A stretch of DNA of 64,000 bases, from assembly GCF_002095535.1 (NCBI RefSeq), contig NZ_MLJI01000001.1, positions 292,689 to 356,688 on the forward strand, read 5' to 3'. The DNA is from Pantoea cypripedii. GTDB lineage: Bacteria > Pseudomonadota > Gammaproteobacteria > Enterobacterales > Enterobacteriaceae. The notes beneath the pieces are model-generated. The model did no database searches. It had not been told where the DNA came from and saw nothing but the letters and a program-made list of their open reading frames with translations. Shown piece after piece: positions 42,476 to 51,778 of this stretch (the first letter of the stretch is position 1; every line of letters starts with the position of its first letter). The translations under genes were made by a program, and so were the position numbers.

Positions 42476-44122
42476 ATGAGCCAGTTTTTTATGCATAAGA
42501 AGTACGATCTGGTTAACGAAGCTATCGAAGGGATTCTGCTGAGCACCCCGTGGCATAACCTCAGTCGGCTGGATCTCGGTGATGAGATCCGCGTCGTGGT
42601 GCGCAATGACTGGGACAAAAGCAAAGTCGCGCTGATCTCCGGGGGTGGCTCCGGCCATGAACCGGCCCATGCCGGATTTGTCGGTAAAGGGATGCTGACG
42701 GCGGCGGTATGCGGCGATATCTTTGCCTCGCCGAGTGTTGATGCGGTGCTGAGCGCCATTATCAATGTCACCGGCGACGCGGGCTGTTTGCTGATTGTGA
42801 AAAATTATACCGGCGACCGCCTCAATTTCGGATTGGCGGCGGAGAAGGCGAAAAAGCTTGGCTACAAGGTGGAGCTGGTGATGGTGCAGGACGACATCGC
42901 CCTGCCAGAAAACCCGCAGCCGCGGGGCATTGCCGGGACCGTGCTGGTGCACAAAATTGCCGGTTACGCCGCCGAGCAGGGTAAACCGCTCAGTGCCGTT
43001 AAAGCGCTGGCGCAGCAGACGATTGAAGCCACCTCGTCGATTGGCCTGGCGTTTGGCACCTGCCATATTCCGGGTGAAAAACGCGATGATCGCGTGCGGG
43101 AAGGGCACAGCGAGCTGGGCATGGGCATACACGGCGAACCGGGCGTGGTGACGCTTGATACGCAAAATAGCCGGAAAATCAGCAGCATCATGACGGATAA
43201 ACTGGCCCAGACGCTGCCAGACGGCAAACAGTCGCTGCTGCTGATCAATAACCTCGGTGGTTTCTCACAGCTTGAGCTGGCGCTGCTGACGCGCGAAGTG
43301 TTGCAGTCACCGCTGGCGGCACGCATCACCCATCTGATTGGCCCGGCCACGCTGGTGAGTGCGCTGGATATGAAAGGCTTTTCTCTGTCGTTGCTGGCGC
43401 TGGAGCCGCACTTCCTCGAAGCGCTGAGCGCCCCGGTGCAGGTGATGGGCTGGGTACCGATGTATGACTTTGCGCCGGTCAGCCTGCAAACCGCGACCGC
43501 TCCCCTGAGCGAACTGGAAGTCACGCCATCGCAGGATAAGGCCACCGCTGAAGTGGTGAAACGCATTACACAAACGCTGATCGAGCTGGAAAGCGACCTG
43601 AATGCGCTGGATGCCAAAGTGGGCGATGGCGATACCGGTTCGACTTTTGCTGCCGGGGCGAAGAAAATCCAGCGTGGTTTGCGCGAACATCAGCTGCCGC
43701 TGGCGGAGTTGTCAGTGTTGCTGGCGCTGGTGGGTGAGCAGCTCTCCACGGTAATGGGCGGTTCAAGTGGTGTGCTGATGTCGATTCTGTTCACTGCCGC
43801 CGGACAGCGGGTGGATGAGGGCTATGAGCTGCCGGAAGCGTTGATGTACGGGCTGGAACGTATGAAACATTACGGTGGCGCGCAGCCAGGGCACCGCACG
43901 ATGATCGATGCGCTGGAACCGGCACTCTGGGCGCTGGTGGCGGGGCAGACCATGCAGGATGCCGCCGATGCGGCGAAGAAAGGCGCGGATGCCACGGCAC
44001 TGATGCCGAGTGCCAAAGCCGGACGCTCGGCCTATCTCAACCAGCAAAGTTTGCACGGCGTGAAAGACCCAGGTGCGTTTGCGGTTGAGCAGGTGTTTGC
44101 GGCATTGGCGAAAAAAGGCTAA
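42476..44122 (+). CDS. dhaK: ATP-dependent dihydroxyacetone kinase (DhaK-DhaL fusion)
   Basis: A 548-residue single-chain kinase of the Citrobacter freundii type, which phosphorylates dihydroxyacetone with ATP. The DhaK domain occupies about residues 1-330: SGGGSGHEPAHAGFVGKGML, and His219 in GMGIHGEPG forms the covalent hemiaminal with the substrate. The DhaL ATP-binding domain follows from about 350 (LNALDAKVGDGDTGSTFAAG, MGGSSGVLMSILFTAAG), with three Asp ligands for Mg-ATP. No PTS-type DhaM partner or dhaR regulator is nearby and no glycerol dehydrogenase is linked. Start with GGGAGAACGTA upstream. A REPIN follows the stop. Confidence 0.93.
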   Translation: MSQFFMHKKYDLVNEAIEGILLSTPWHNLSRLDLGDEIRVVVRNDWDKSKVALISGGGSGHEPAHAGFVGKGMLTAAVCGDIFASPSVDAVLSAIINVTGDAGCLLIVKNYTGDRLNFGLAAEKAKKLGYKVELVMVQDDIALPENPQPRGIAGTVLVHKIAGYAAEQGKPLSAVKALAQQTIEATSSIGLAFGTCHIPGEKRDDRVREGHSELGMGIHGEPGVVTLDTQNSRKISSIMTDKLAQTLPDGKQSLLLINNLGGFSQLELALLTREVLQSPLAARITHLIGPATLVSALDMKGFSLSLLALEPHFLEALSAPVQVMGWVPMYDFAPVSLQTATAPLSELEVTPSQDKATAEVVKRITQTLIELESDLNALDAKVGDGDTGSTFAAGAKKIQRGLREHQLPLAELSVLLALVGEQLSTVMGGSSGVLMSILFTAAGQRVDEGYELPEALMYGLERMKHYGGAQPGHRTMIDALEPALWALVAGQTMQDAADAAKKGADATALMPSAKAGRSAYLNQQSLHGVKDPGAFAVEQVFAALAKKG

Positions 44123-44147
44123 TCAGGCACGCTGATGAGGCTCCCCC

Positions 44148-44219
44148 GTAGCGGCGCGATTCATCGCGCGGGTTTTACCCACAACGCGCACGAAATTGCG
44201 CGATAAATCGCGCCGCTAC
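44148..44219. repeat. REPIN between convergent dhaK and sbmA
   Basis: Inverted arms 44148-44169 and 44198-44219; the left arm has one substitution (CAT for TAT in the loop) against the family. The 28-base inner spacer includes complementary bases. It fills the convergent dhaK/sbmA gap. Confidence 0.88.
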
Positions 44220-44243
44220 AAGGATGCGCATGAATGCGCATCT

Positions 44244-45479
44244 TTATTCTGCCGCTTCGCGCATCATCTCTTCGTGCGGGATATCCTGCAAAATCTGTTC
44301 AAAACTGCGCAGACGTTTGTAGATCGACATCAATTCCACCAGCGTTGACCACGAGGTAATCAGGTACTGGAACGACGAACGTACCTGGTCAAACACGTTG
44401 GTGATCTGGTTCAGCAGACCCAGCGTAATGGTGCCCGCCACAATCGACGGGAACAGCAAAAACAGCCCGAACACGTTATCGACCTGCAAATAAAGGATGC
44501 GGGTGATGTTGAAGTACAGATAGTGGAAATAGAGGCGGAAATAGTTAAAACGCACCCGGCCAAACAGCTCGGTGACGGTGGGGGGGGAGGCGCGCGATGC
44601 ATCATCTTCGCCGTAAACCAGCTCTTTACGATAGGCCGCTTCCACCCGCTGGTTACGGAATTCCAGACCTGGCAGCTTGATACCCACCAGCGCCAGCAGA
44701 CCGGTACCGAAAATCGACCACAACACCGCCGCGATCACCAGTGCGTAAGGGATATTGCCCAGCAGCGGGATATCTTTCACATGATGCGACAGGGTGATCA
44801 ACACCGGCAGGAAGGCAATCAGCGTCATGATCGCCTGAATAAAGCTGACGCCCCAGTCTTCCAGCGTGCTGGCGAAACGCATGGTATCTTCCTGCACACG
44901 CTGCGCCGCACCTTCCACATGACGCAGGCGCTGCCAGTTGTGCATGTAGTAGTTATTCATCGCGGTACGCCAGCGGAACACCCAATGGCTGATGAAGAAG
45001 GAGTTCATCACACCAATCACCACCGCAATCAGCGCGATGCCTAAAAAGGCGACAACCTGCTGATAAAATTCACCGATCTGCACCGAACCGGCTTTAGTGA
45101 GCGCTTTCTGAATCAAATCATAGAACGGACCATACCAGGCATTGACCGCCACCCCGACCTGCACACCAAACCAGGTGACGAAGATAATCAGCGCGGAACC
45201 CCATACTGACCAGCGCTGCCACGGATGGTTATCGGCGATGCGCCAGGCGATGGCAAACAACGCCACCACCAGCCAGTAATAGGCGTAAAACCACAGTTGG
45301 CTGGCGGCGATAAAACGCAGCGCGTTATCAGGCAACGGTTTACTCATTGCTGCGGCAATGTTGGGCCACATGGAAGGTAAGTCGCTGGCAAAGCCAAACC
45401 AGGCAAAAATCGCCAGCAAACTCCAGATGGCCACCGTGCTGAAAAACAGCGCTGGCCGGGGAAAATAGGACTTAAACAT
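44244..45479 (-). CDS. sbmA: SbmA/BacA-family peptide antibiotic transporter SbmA
   Basis: A 411-residue inner-membrane protein (E. coli SbmA 406) of the SbmA/BacA family. It uses the proton gradient to import proline-rich antimicrobial peptides, microcins B17 and J25, bleomycin and similar molecules. Signatures include [23 protein letters not shown] [49 protein letters not shown] and [19 protein letters not shown]. The start MFKSYFPRP matches E. coli and has CGGAG upstream; a longer open frame (to 45560) is not used. The upstream region is shared with the gluconate dehydrogenase operon. Confidence 0.95.
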   Translation of the reverse strand: MFKSYFPRPALFFSTVAIWSLLAIFAWFGFASDLPSMWPNIAAAMSKPLPDNALRFIAASQLWFYAYYWLVVALFAIAWRIADNHPWQRWSVWGSALIIFVTWFGVQVGVAVNAWYGPFYDLIQKALTKAGSVQIGEFYQQVVAFLGIALIAVVIGVMNSFFISHWVFRWRTAMNNYYMHNWQRLRHVEGAAQRVQEDTMRFASTLEDWGVSFIQAIMTLIAFLPVLITLSHHVKDIPLLGNIPYALVIAAVLWSIFGTGLLALVGIKLPGLEFRNQRVEAAYRKELVYGEDDASRASPPTVTELFGRVRFNYFRLYFHYLYFNITRILYLQVDNVFGLFLLFPSIVAGTITLGLLNQITNVFDQVRSSFQYLITSWSTLVELMSIYKRLRSFEQILQDIPHEEMMREAAE

Positions 45480-45666
45480 AGACACTCCGCTGTTATCAGA
45501 TCCCTTTATACCGTTTAGAGGCCTTAACTGTCTGTAGGCTGTTGTATCAGACCATGACAATGTCGCGCCTGCGGTGTAAAGCCGCTGCGCAAAATGTTAA
45601 TTATTTTGTGCGAATTTGTGTCCTTACGCTAAATCTTTGTCATCAACGGTGTTACACTGCGACGCA

Positions 45667-45682
45667 ATGTTACCGGTAACGG
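45667..45682. promoter_or_regulatory. GntR-like (LacI-family) operator before the gluconate dehydrogenase operon
   Basis: ATGTTACCGGTAACGG matches the gluconate repressor GntR site ATGTTACCSRTAACAT, with the 12-base perfect palindrome GTTACCGGTAAC (45669-45680). It is 94 bases before the first dehydrogenase gene and just after a TACACT that could be a -10. Control by gluconate is inferred. Confidence 0.7.
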
Positions 45683-45775
45683 TGGCGCTGTATCCTTAAG
45701 CCCGCACATAAAAATCATTACAACGCAATCAGTTAACCTTTCATGCCACATTATATGCGGCACTGAGGCAATGTC

Positions 45776-46510
45776 ATGTCAGAACACAAAAATGGTCACA
45801 CACGCAGGGATTTTCTGCTGAGAACCATCACCCTGGCGCCAGCAATGGCGGTGGGTTCAACAGCGATGGGTGCACTGGTTGCGCCAATGGCTGCCGGAGC
45901 AGCAGAACAAAGCAGCGGGTCACAAACCGCCCGCGACTATCAGCCGACCTGGTTTACGGCGGAAGAGTTTGCCTTTATCACCGCAGCGGTGGCACGTCTG
46001 ATCCCCAACGATGAACGTGGTCCTGGCGCACTGGAAGCCGGGGTGCCGGAGTTTATCGATCGCCAGATGAACACCCCGTACGCCCTCGGCAGCAACTGGT
46101 ACATGCAGGGGCCGTTCAATCCCGATCTGCCGAAAGAGCTGGGTTATCAGCTGCCGCTGGTGCCGCAGCAGATCTACCGTCTGGGCCTCGCCGATGCTGA
46201 TAGCTGGAGCAAACACCAGCACGGCAAAGTGTTTGCTGAGCTGAGCGGCGACCAGCAGGATGCCCTGCTGAGCGACTTCGAAAGTGGCAAAGCGGAGTTC
46301 ACCCAGCTCCCGGCCAAAACCTTCTTCTCCTTCCTGCTGCAAAACACCCGCGAGGGTTACTTCAGCGATCCGATCCACGGTGGCAATCAGGGCATGGTGG
46401 GCTGGAAGCTGATTGGCTTCCCCGGCGCACGCGCTGATTACATGGATTGGGTGGAACGCGGTGAACGCTATCCGTTCCCGTCAGTGGATATTCGCGGGGA
46501 GAGGGCGTAA
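45776..46510 (+). CDS. Gluconate 2-dehydrogenase subunit 3 (gamma, Tat-exported)
   Basis: A 244-residue small subunit of a membrane-bound gluconate 2-dehydrogenase-type complex (PF13618). The N-terminus [19 protein letters not shown] is a twin-arginine signal, needed to export the folded flavin subunit together with this one. The mature part contains [20 protein letters not shown], and [20 protein letters not shown] and [20 protein letters not shown] are family-typical. It is first in a three-gene operon, with the FAD subunit starting 3 bases after its stop. The name follows the family; substrates of related complexes include gluconate, 2-ketogluconate and sorbitol. Confidence 0.9.
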   Translation: MSEHKNGHTRRDFLLRTITLAPAMAVGSTAMGALVAPMAAGAAEQSSGSQTARDYQPTWFTAEEFAFITAAVARLIPNDERGPGALEAGVPEFIDRQMNTPYALGSNWYMQGPFNPDLPKELGYQLPLVPQQIYRLGLADADSWSKHQHGKVFAELSGDQQDALLSDFESGKAEFTQLPAKTFFSFLLQNTREGYFSDPIHGGNQGMVGWKLIGFPGARADYMDWVERGERYPFPSVDIRGERA

Positions 46511-46512
46511 CC

Positions 46513-48297
46513 GTGGCAAATGAATTGAAGAAAGTGGATGCGGTGGTGGTGGGTTTCGGCTGGGCCGGTGCCATCATGGCAAAAGAACTGACCGAAGCCG
46601 GGCTGAATGTGGTGGCGCTGGAGCGTGGTCCGCATCGTGACACCTACCCGGATGGCGCGTATCCGCAATCCATTGATGAACTGACCTACAACATCCGTAA
46701 AAAGCTGTTCCAGGACCTGTCAAAAAGCACCGTCACCATTCGTCACGACGCGTCACAGACGGCAGTGCCGTATCGTCAGCTGGCGGCGTTTCTGCCCGGC
46801 ACCGGTACCGGCGGCGCGGGCCTGCACTGGTCAGGCGTACATTTCCGTGTCGACCCGGTCGAGCTGAATCTGCGCAGCCATTATGAAGCGCGTTACGGCA
46901 AAAACTTTATCCCGGAAGGCATGACGATTCAGGATTTCGGCGTCAGCTATAACGAACTGGAACCCTTCTTCGATCAGGCGGAGAAAGTCTTTGGTACCTC
47001 GGGCAGTGCCTGGACCATCAAAGGCAAGATGATCGGCAAGGAGAAAGGCGGCAACTTTTACGCGCCGGACCGCTCCAGCGACTTCCCGCTGCCCGCACAG
47101 AAGCGGACTTACTCGGCGCAGCTGTTTGCCCAGGCGGCAGAGTCGGTGGGCTATCATCCGTACGATATGCCATCGGCCAACACCTCAGGTCCGTACACCA
47201 ACACCTACGGCGCACAGATGGGCCCGTGCAACTTCTGCGGCTATTGCAGCGGCTACGCCTGCTACATGTATTCCAAAGCGTCGCCTAACGTGAACATCCT
47301 GCCCGCGCTGCGTCAGGAGCCGAAGTTTGAGCTGCGTAACAACGCATATGTGTTGCGCGTCAATCTGACCGGCGACAAAAAACGCGCCACTGGCGTGACC
47401 TATCTCGATGGTCAGGGTCGTGAAGTGGTGCAGCCTGCGGATCTGGTGATCCTGTCAGCGTTCCAGTTCCACAACGTGCACCTGATGCTGCTGTCCGGTA
47501 TCGGCCAGCCGTATAACCCGATCACTAACGAAGGTGTGGTCGGCCGTAACTTCGCTTATCAGAACATCTCGACGCTGAAAGCGCTGTTCGACAAAAACAC
47601 CACCACTAACCCGTTTATCGGTGCGGGTGGCGCAGGGGTGGCGGTGGATGATTTCAACGCCGACAACTTCGACCACGGCCCGTACGGCTTCGTCGGTGGC
47701 TCGCCATTCTGGGTGAACCAGGCGGGTACCAAACCGGTTTCCGGTCTGCCGACCCCCAAAGGCACGCCGAACTGGGGCAGCCAGTGGAAAGCGGCGGTGG
47801 CGGATACCTACAACCACCATATTTCGATGGATGCCCACGGTGCGCACCAGTCATACCGCGCTAACTACCTCGATCTCGATCCGAACTACAAAAATGTCTA
47901 CGGCCAGCCGCTGCTGCGTATGACCTTTGACTGGCAGGACAACGACATCAGGATGGCGCAGTTTATGGTCGGCAAGATGCGCAAAATCACCGAGGCCATG
48001 AATCCGAAGATGATCATCGGCGGCGCTAAGGGACCGGGTACCCACTTCGATACCACCGTGTATCAAACCACGCATATGAGCGGCGGGGCGATCATGGGTG
48101 AAGATCCGAAAACCAGCGCAGTGAACCGTTATTTGCAGAGCTGGGATGTGCCGAACGTGTTTGTGCCGGGTGCGTCCGCGTTCCCGCAGGGTCTGGGCTA
48201 CAACCCGACCGGCATGGTGGCGGCACTGACCTACTGGTCGGCGAAAGCCATCCGTGAACAGTATCTGAAGAACCCAGGTCCACTGGTGCAGGCATAA
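46513..48297 (+). CDS. GMC-type FAD dehydrogenase, large subunit of gluconate 2-dehydrogenase
   Basis: A 594-residue GMC oxidoreductase. FAD is bound by KVDAVVVGFGWAGAIMAKEL (Rossmann, residues about 7-26) and by GTGTGGAGLHWSGVHFR. Near residue 240 a cysteine cluster CNFCGYCSGYACY suggests an iron-sulfur or structural site as in related dehydrogenases. The C-terminal GMC block includes HMSGGAIMGEDPKTSAVNRY and FPQGLGYNPTGMVAALTY. It oxidises the sugar acid in the periplasm and passes electrons to the cytochrome subunit. GTG start with GGGAGAGG upstream. No signal of its own, so it travels with the Tat-bearing small subunit. Confidence 0.92.
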   Translation: MANELKKVDAVVVGFGWAGAIMAKELTEAGLNVVALERGPHRDTYPDGAYPQSIDELTYNIRKKLFQDLSKSTVTIRHDASQTAVPYRQLAAFLPGTGTGGAGLHWSGVHFRVDPVELNLRSHYEARYGKNFIPEGMTIQDFGVSYNELEPFFDQAEKVFGTSGSAWTIKGKMIGKEKGGNFYAPDRSSDFPLPAQKRTYSAQLFAQAAESVGYHPYDMPSANTSGPYTNTYGAQMGPCNFCGYCSGYACYMYSKASPNVNILPALRQEPKFELRNNAYVLRVNLTGDKKRATGVTYLDGQGREVVQPADLVILSAFQFHNVHLMLLSGIGQPYNPITNEGVVGRNFAYQNISTLKALFDKNTTTNPFIGAGGAGVAVDDFNADNFDHGPYGFVGGSPFWVNQAGTKPVSGLPTPKGTPNWGSQWKAAVADTYNHHISMDAHGAHQSYRANYLDLDPNYKNVYGQPLLRMTFDWQDNDIRMAQFMVGKMRKITEAMNPKMIIGGAKGPGTHFDTTVYQTTHMSGGAIMGEDPKTSAVNRYLQSWDVPNVFVPGASAFPQGLGYNPTGMVAALTYWSAKAIREQYLKNPGPLVQA

Positions 48298-48308
48298 GGA
48301 AAACGGCG

Positions 48309-49631
48309 ATGATGAAAAGCATTCTGGCCCTGGTTTTGGGCACGCTGTCGTTCGCCGCGCTGGCGGACGATCAGGCAAATGACGCCCTGGTAAAACGGGG
48401 TGAATATCTGGCGCGCGCCGGTGACTGCGTGGCCTGCCACAGCGTCAAAGGTGGGCAGCCTTTTGCCGGTGGGTTGCCGATGGCGACGCCGATTGGCACC
48501 ATTTATTCCACCAACATCACCCCGGATAAAACCACCGGGATTGGTGACTATAGCTACGACGACTTCCAGAAAGCGGTGCGTCATGGCGTGGCGAAAAACG
48601 GTGACACGCTGTATCCGGCGATGCCGTATCCGTCTTACGCAGTGGTGAGCGACGAGGACATGAAGGCGCTGTACGCGTACTTTATGCACGGCGTGGCCCC
48701 GGTGGCGCAGGCTAACAAAGACAGCGACATTCCGTGGCCGCTGTCGATGCGCTGGCCTTTAGCTATCTGGCGCGGCGTGTTTGCGCCGGACGTGAAAGCG
48801 TTCCAGCCTGCCGCCCAGGAAGATCCGGTGCTGGCACGGGGTCGTTATCTGGTGGAAGGTCTGGGTCACTGTGGCGCCTGCCATACGCCGCGCAGCATCA
48901 CCATGCAGGAGAAAGCGCTCAGCAATGATGGCGCGCATGATTATCTCTCCGGCAGCAGCGCACCGATTGATGGCTGGACCGCAAGCAACCTGCGTGGTGA
49001 CAACCGCGACGGCCTGGGACGCTGGAGCGAGGACGATCTGCGCCAGTTCCTGCGCTATGGCCGCAACGATCACACCGCCGCGTTTGGTGGTATGACTGAT
49101 GTGGTGGAGCACAGCCTGCAACACCTGAGCGATGACGATATCACGGCAATTGCCCGTTATCTGAAGTCGCTGGGGGCGAAGGACGCCAGCCAGACGGTGT
49201 TTACCCAGGATGACCAGGTGGCGAAAGCGTTGTGGAAAGGTGATGACAGCCAGACTGGCGCGTCGGTGTATGTCGACAGCTGTGCGGCCTGCCATAAAAC
49301 CGACGGCAGCGGTTATCAGCGCTTCTTCCCGGCGCTGCGTGGCAACCCGGTGGTGCTGGCGAACGATCCGACGTCGCTGATCCACATCGTGCTGACTGGC
49401 GGAACGCTGCCAGGCGTGCAGGGTGCACCGACGGCGATCACCATGCCGGCATTCGGCTGGCGCCTGAATGACCAGCAGGTGGCGGATGTGGTGAACTTTA
49501 TTCGCGGCAGCTGGGGCAACGGTGCCAAAGCCACGGTGACGGCGAAAGATGTCGCATCCTTACGTAAGGATGAAACCGTGCAGGCGCACCAGGGTAATGC
49601 GGATATTAAGGTGCTGGAGCAACAGCAGTAA
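48309..49631 (+). CDS. Tri-haem cytochrome c subunit of gluconate 2-dehydrogenase
   Basis: A 440-residue exported cytochrome with a Sec signal (MMKSILALVLGTLSFAALA) and three haem c sites: CVACH (Cys40-His44), CGACH about residue 190 and CAACH about residue 325. It accepts electrons from the FAD subunit and donates them to ubiquinone in the inner membrane, completing the complex that makes 2-ketogluconate-type products. The operon order (small subunit, FAD subunit, cytochrome) matches known Pantoea, Pseudomonas and Gluconobacter-type clusters. The start is an ATG-ATG pair with AAGGAA upstream. Confidence 0.93.
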   Translation: MMKSILALVLGTLSFAALADDQANDALVKRGEYLARAGDCVACHSVKGGQPFAGGLPMATPIGTIYSTNITPDKTTGIGDYSYDDFQKAVRHGVAKNGDTLYPAMPYPSYAVVSDEDMKALYAYFMHGVAPVAQANKDSDIPWPLSMRWPLAIWRGVFAPDVKAFQPAAQEDPVLARGRYLVEGLGHCGACHTPRSITMQEKALSNDGAHDYLSGSSAPIDGWTASNLRGDNRDGLGRWSEDDLRQFLRYGRNDHTAAFGGMTDVVEHSLQHLSDDDITAIARYLKSLGAKDASQTVFTQDDQVAKALWKGDDSQTGASVYVDSCAACHKTDGSGYQRFFPALRGNPVVLANDPTSLIHIVLTGGTLPGVQGAPTAITMPAFGWRLNDQQVADVVNFIRGSWGNGAKATVTAKDVASLRKDETVQAHQGNADIKVLEQQQ

Positions 49632-50169
49632 TATTACGTTTGCCACGAGGGGATTTCGTTCGCCTCGGAGTGATTTCGTTCGCTATGGGCACTGGCAGTT
49701 TCAGCTCGCCAGTGCGGCGACCGAGCAAAGGGGACCTGGCCGTCCCCTTTGCATTCCCCGGCCTTGCGCCGCCTTCCTCGCCGCTTCGCGGCTTTTTCGC
49801 GCGATAAATCGCGCCGCTACACGCCGCCTTTCGCCGCATCCTTGCGGCTCATCCTGGAATCGCTCCCGCGCTCAGCGAGTCCGGATGGCGCTCACACCCC
49901 CGCTGCAACCGCGATGACGGTCTTTGGTTTTTCTTTTGTTGTTTGTTTTTATGAGATGGTCTTGCAGACGGCGGTGTTGGCGGCATTCGCAGCGCCGAGT
50001 GCAGAAGGAAGGCCAGGACGAGTCGCATGGATGCGACGAGAGCGCGGCATGGCGCGGATTGCAAAGGTCCGCGCCCTCGGACCTTTGCCCGTCCGCCTGC
50101 ACAGGCGGCCCTGAAACTGCCTAAAGCCTGGCGGGCGGAACCCCTGCGGAGCTAAACCGGTGCCAGCGA
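49632..50169. other. Highly structured GC-rich intergenic block
   Basis: No gene is supported. The stretch contains a direct repeat GATTTCGTTCGC (49652-49663 and 49672-49683), a perfect 11-bp hairpin GCAAAGGGGAC/GTCCCCTTTGC (49725-49735 with 49742-49752), a REP copy, a T/G-rich tract (TTTTTCTTTTGTTGTTTGTTTTT around 49930, an open run), and near the end several more hairpins, such as AAAGGTCCG/CGGACCTTT (50069-50077, 50084-50092). Short frames on both strands lack ribosome-binding sites and read as low-complexity. It could be a degenerate repeat unit or a structured non-coding transcript; I cannot say which. Confidence 0.5.
49799..49820. repeat. Single REP element (half of a REPIN)
   Basis: One full arm (hairpin GCGCGATAAATCGCGC with the GCCGCTAC tail) identical to the right arms at 28, 44, 57, 58 and 63 kb. 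No partner arm is found within 150 bases on either side. Confidence 0.8.
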
Positions 50170-51579
50170 TTAAATATTTTCCAAATCAATGCCACGTGTC
50201 TTCGGACCGTAAATCCCCACTGACAGCATCACCATCAACATACTCAGCACGATAAAAGCAATCACCCCCTGGCTACCGGCATATTGCAGGATCATGCCGA
50301 TGAGAATGCTGCTGAATGCCGTTGACAGGCGGCTGAACGAATAACAAAAACCGACAGCGCGTGCACGGATATGTGTCGGGAAAATCTCGGTCTGATAGGC
50401 GTGGTAGCTGAAGGTCAGCCAGGCGTTGCTGTAGGTAATCAGGAAGCCACAGATAATCATCAGCACCGGGCTGGTCATAAAGGCGAACAGCGTGCCGAAC
50501 ACCACCGTCATCAGCGAGGACAGAACGATCTGCCACTTGTTCTCGATCTTATCGGCGTAACGGCTGCAAATCAGCGAACCCAGCGGGTAGGCCAGCGTGA
50601 TGAAAAACGCGTACAGCAGGCTATGCGTTACCGTTGCCCCTTTGCCGGACAGCAGCGCGGGCAGCCAGTTACCAAAACCGAAGAAACCAATCGCCTGGAA
50701 GAAGTTCATCACCACCAGCATCAGGGTGCGTTTGCGATACGCCGGTGCCCAGATCTCGCTGAAGCGGCCTTTTTTCGGCAGCTGCGCGGCGGCGTCGCGG
50801 TCGGAGAAGTCTTCGCCCGGCGCGATGCCACAGCGTTTTTCCATCTCGCTCAGCACGCGATGCGCTTCCTGATGGCGGCCCTGCTGCGCCAGCCAGCGTG
50901 CTGATTCCGGCAGGTTTTTACGAATAAACCAAATCACCAGCGAGCAAATCGCACCGGCAATCACCACCCAGCGCCAGCCTTCAAGGCCGAGGATGGTTTG
51001 CGGCACCAGCCACCAGGACATCAGCGCCACGGCGGGCACTGAAAGAAACTGAATAAAAAACGAGAAGGCAAAGGCGCGGCTACGCAGATGGGTCGGCACC
51101 CACTCGGAGAGGTAGGTATCAATGGTCACCAGCTCGATACCGAGGCCAATTCCCACCAGGAAGCGGCACAGGATAATCATCTCGGCGCTTTGCTGAAATG
51201 CCATCAGCAGCGAGAACGCGCCGTACCACGCCAGCGCGCACATAAAGGTCAGGCGACGACCAAAACGGTCCGCATAGGGAGCCAGCAGGCTGGCACCGAC
51301 AAATAAGCCAAGAAAGGTGGCGGAGGCAAAGGCGGCCTGATCGGCAATGCCGAATACCCCCGCGCTGCCGGTGTGGAACACACCCGCCGCCAGTAGCCCG
51401 GAGCTGATATAGCCGGTTTCAAACAGATCGTAGAGTTCAAAAAAACCGCCCAGCGCCAGCAGCGTAATAAAACGCCACAGGCCAGCGGAAGAAGGAAGCG
51501 CGTCGATGCGCCCGGCTAAGGTACGGCGATCCGCAGCGATAATATCGCCAGCCACCCCGGTTGTGCAGGCAGTTGTCAT
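50170..51579 (-). CDS. MFS transporter, metabolite:H+ symporter (YdjE/sugar porter-like)
   Basis: A 469-residue, 12-helix major facilitator. Signature segments are LLALGGFFELYDLFETGYIS, ADRFGRRLTFMCALAWYG (motif A between helices 2 and 3), RFLVGIGLGIELVTIDTYLS, and in the middle loop FIRKNLPESARWLAQQGRHQ (sugar-porter PESxRW motif). The closest E. coli types I recall are YdjE/YdjK and YaaU, of unknown substrate. The adjacent 3' region is the structured block; upstream, 199 bases separate it from abgT. A substrate among small organic acids or sugars is likely. Confidence 0.82.
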   Translation of the reverse strand: MTTACTTGVAGDIIAADRRTLAGRIDALPSSAGLWRFITLLALGGFFELYDLFETGYISSGLLAAGVFHTGSAGVFGIADQAAFASATFLGLFVGASLLAPYADRFGRRLTFMCALAWYGAFSLLMAFQQSAEMIILCRFLVGIGLGIELVTIDTYLSEWVPTHLRSRAFAFSFFIQFLSVPAVALMSWWLVPQTILGLEGWRWVVIAGAICSLVIWFIRKNLPESARWLAQQGRHQEAHRVLSEMEKRCGIAPGEDFSDRDAAAQLPKKGRFSEIWAPAYRKRTLMLVVMNFFQAIGFFGFGNWLPALLSGKGATVTHSLLYAFFITLAYPLGSLICSRYADKIENKWQIVLSSLMTVVFGTLFAFMTSPVLMIICGFLITYSNAWLTFSYHAYQTEIFPTHIRARAVGFCYSFSRLSTAFSSILIGMILQYAGSQGVIAFIVLSMLMVMLSVGIYGPKTRGIDLENI

Positions 51580-51778
51580 TGTTGTATGAACCTCGGTATG
51601 ACGGTGTTTGCAAAACTCACCAACGGCAGAGATTGGTTTTAAAAATAATTAACCGTTAGCAAGCGAAGGAACAGCAGAATAATCAATTACGGCGGGGATG
51701 CCGAGAGGTGAAGCGGTGAGATTTTAGCAATGTACGTTGCAATTCACGTAAGTGTGATCGCCGTCCCTGGCGATGCGG
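51580..51778. other. Intergenic region between abgT and the MFS gene
   Basis: About 200 bases after abgT and before the MFS start on the same strand. I see no convincing hairpin or named operator, so the MFS promoter within it cannot be placed. Confidence 0.4.

Noticed and set aside
49849..50064. 71-codon minus-strand frame in the structured block
   Set aside because: It has no ribosome-binding site and the translation is low-complexity; it is more likely a by-product of the repeats.
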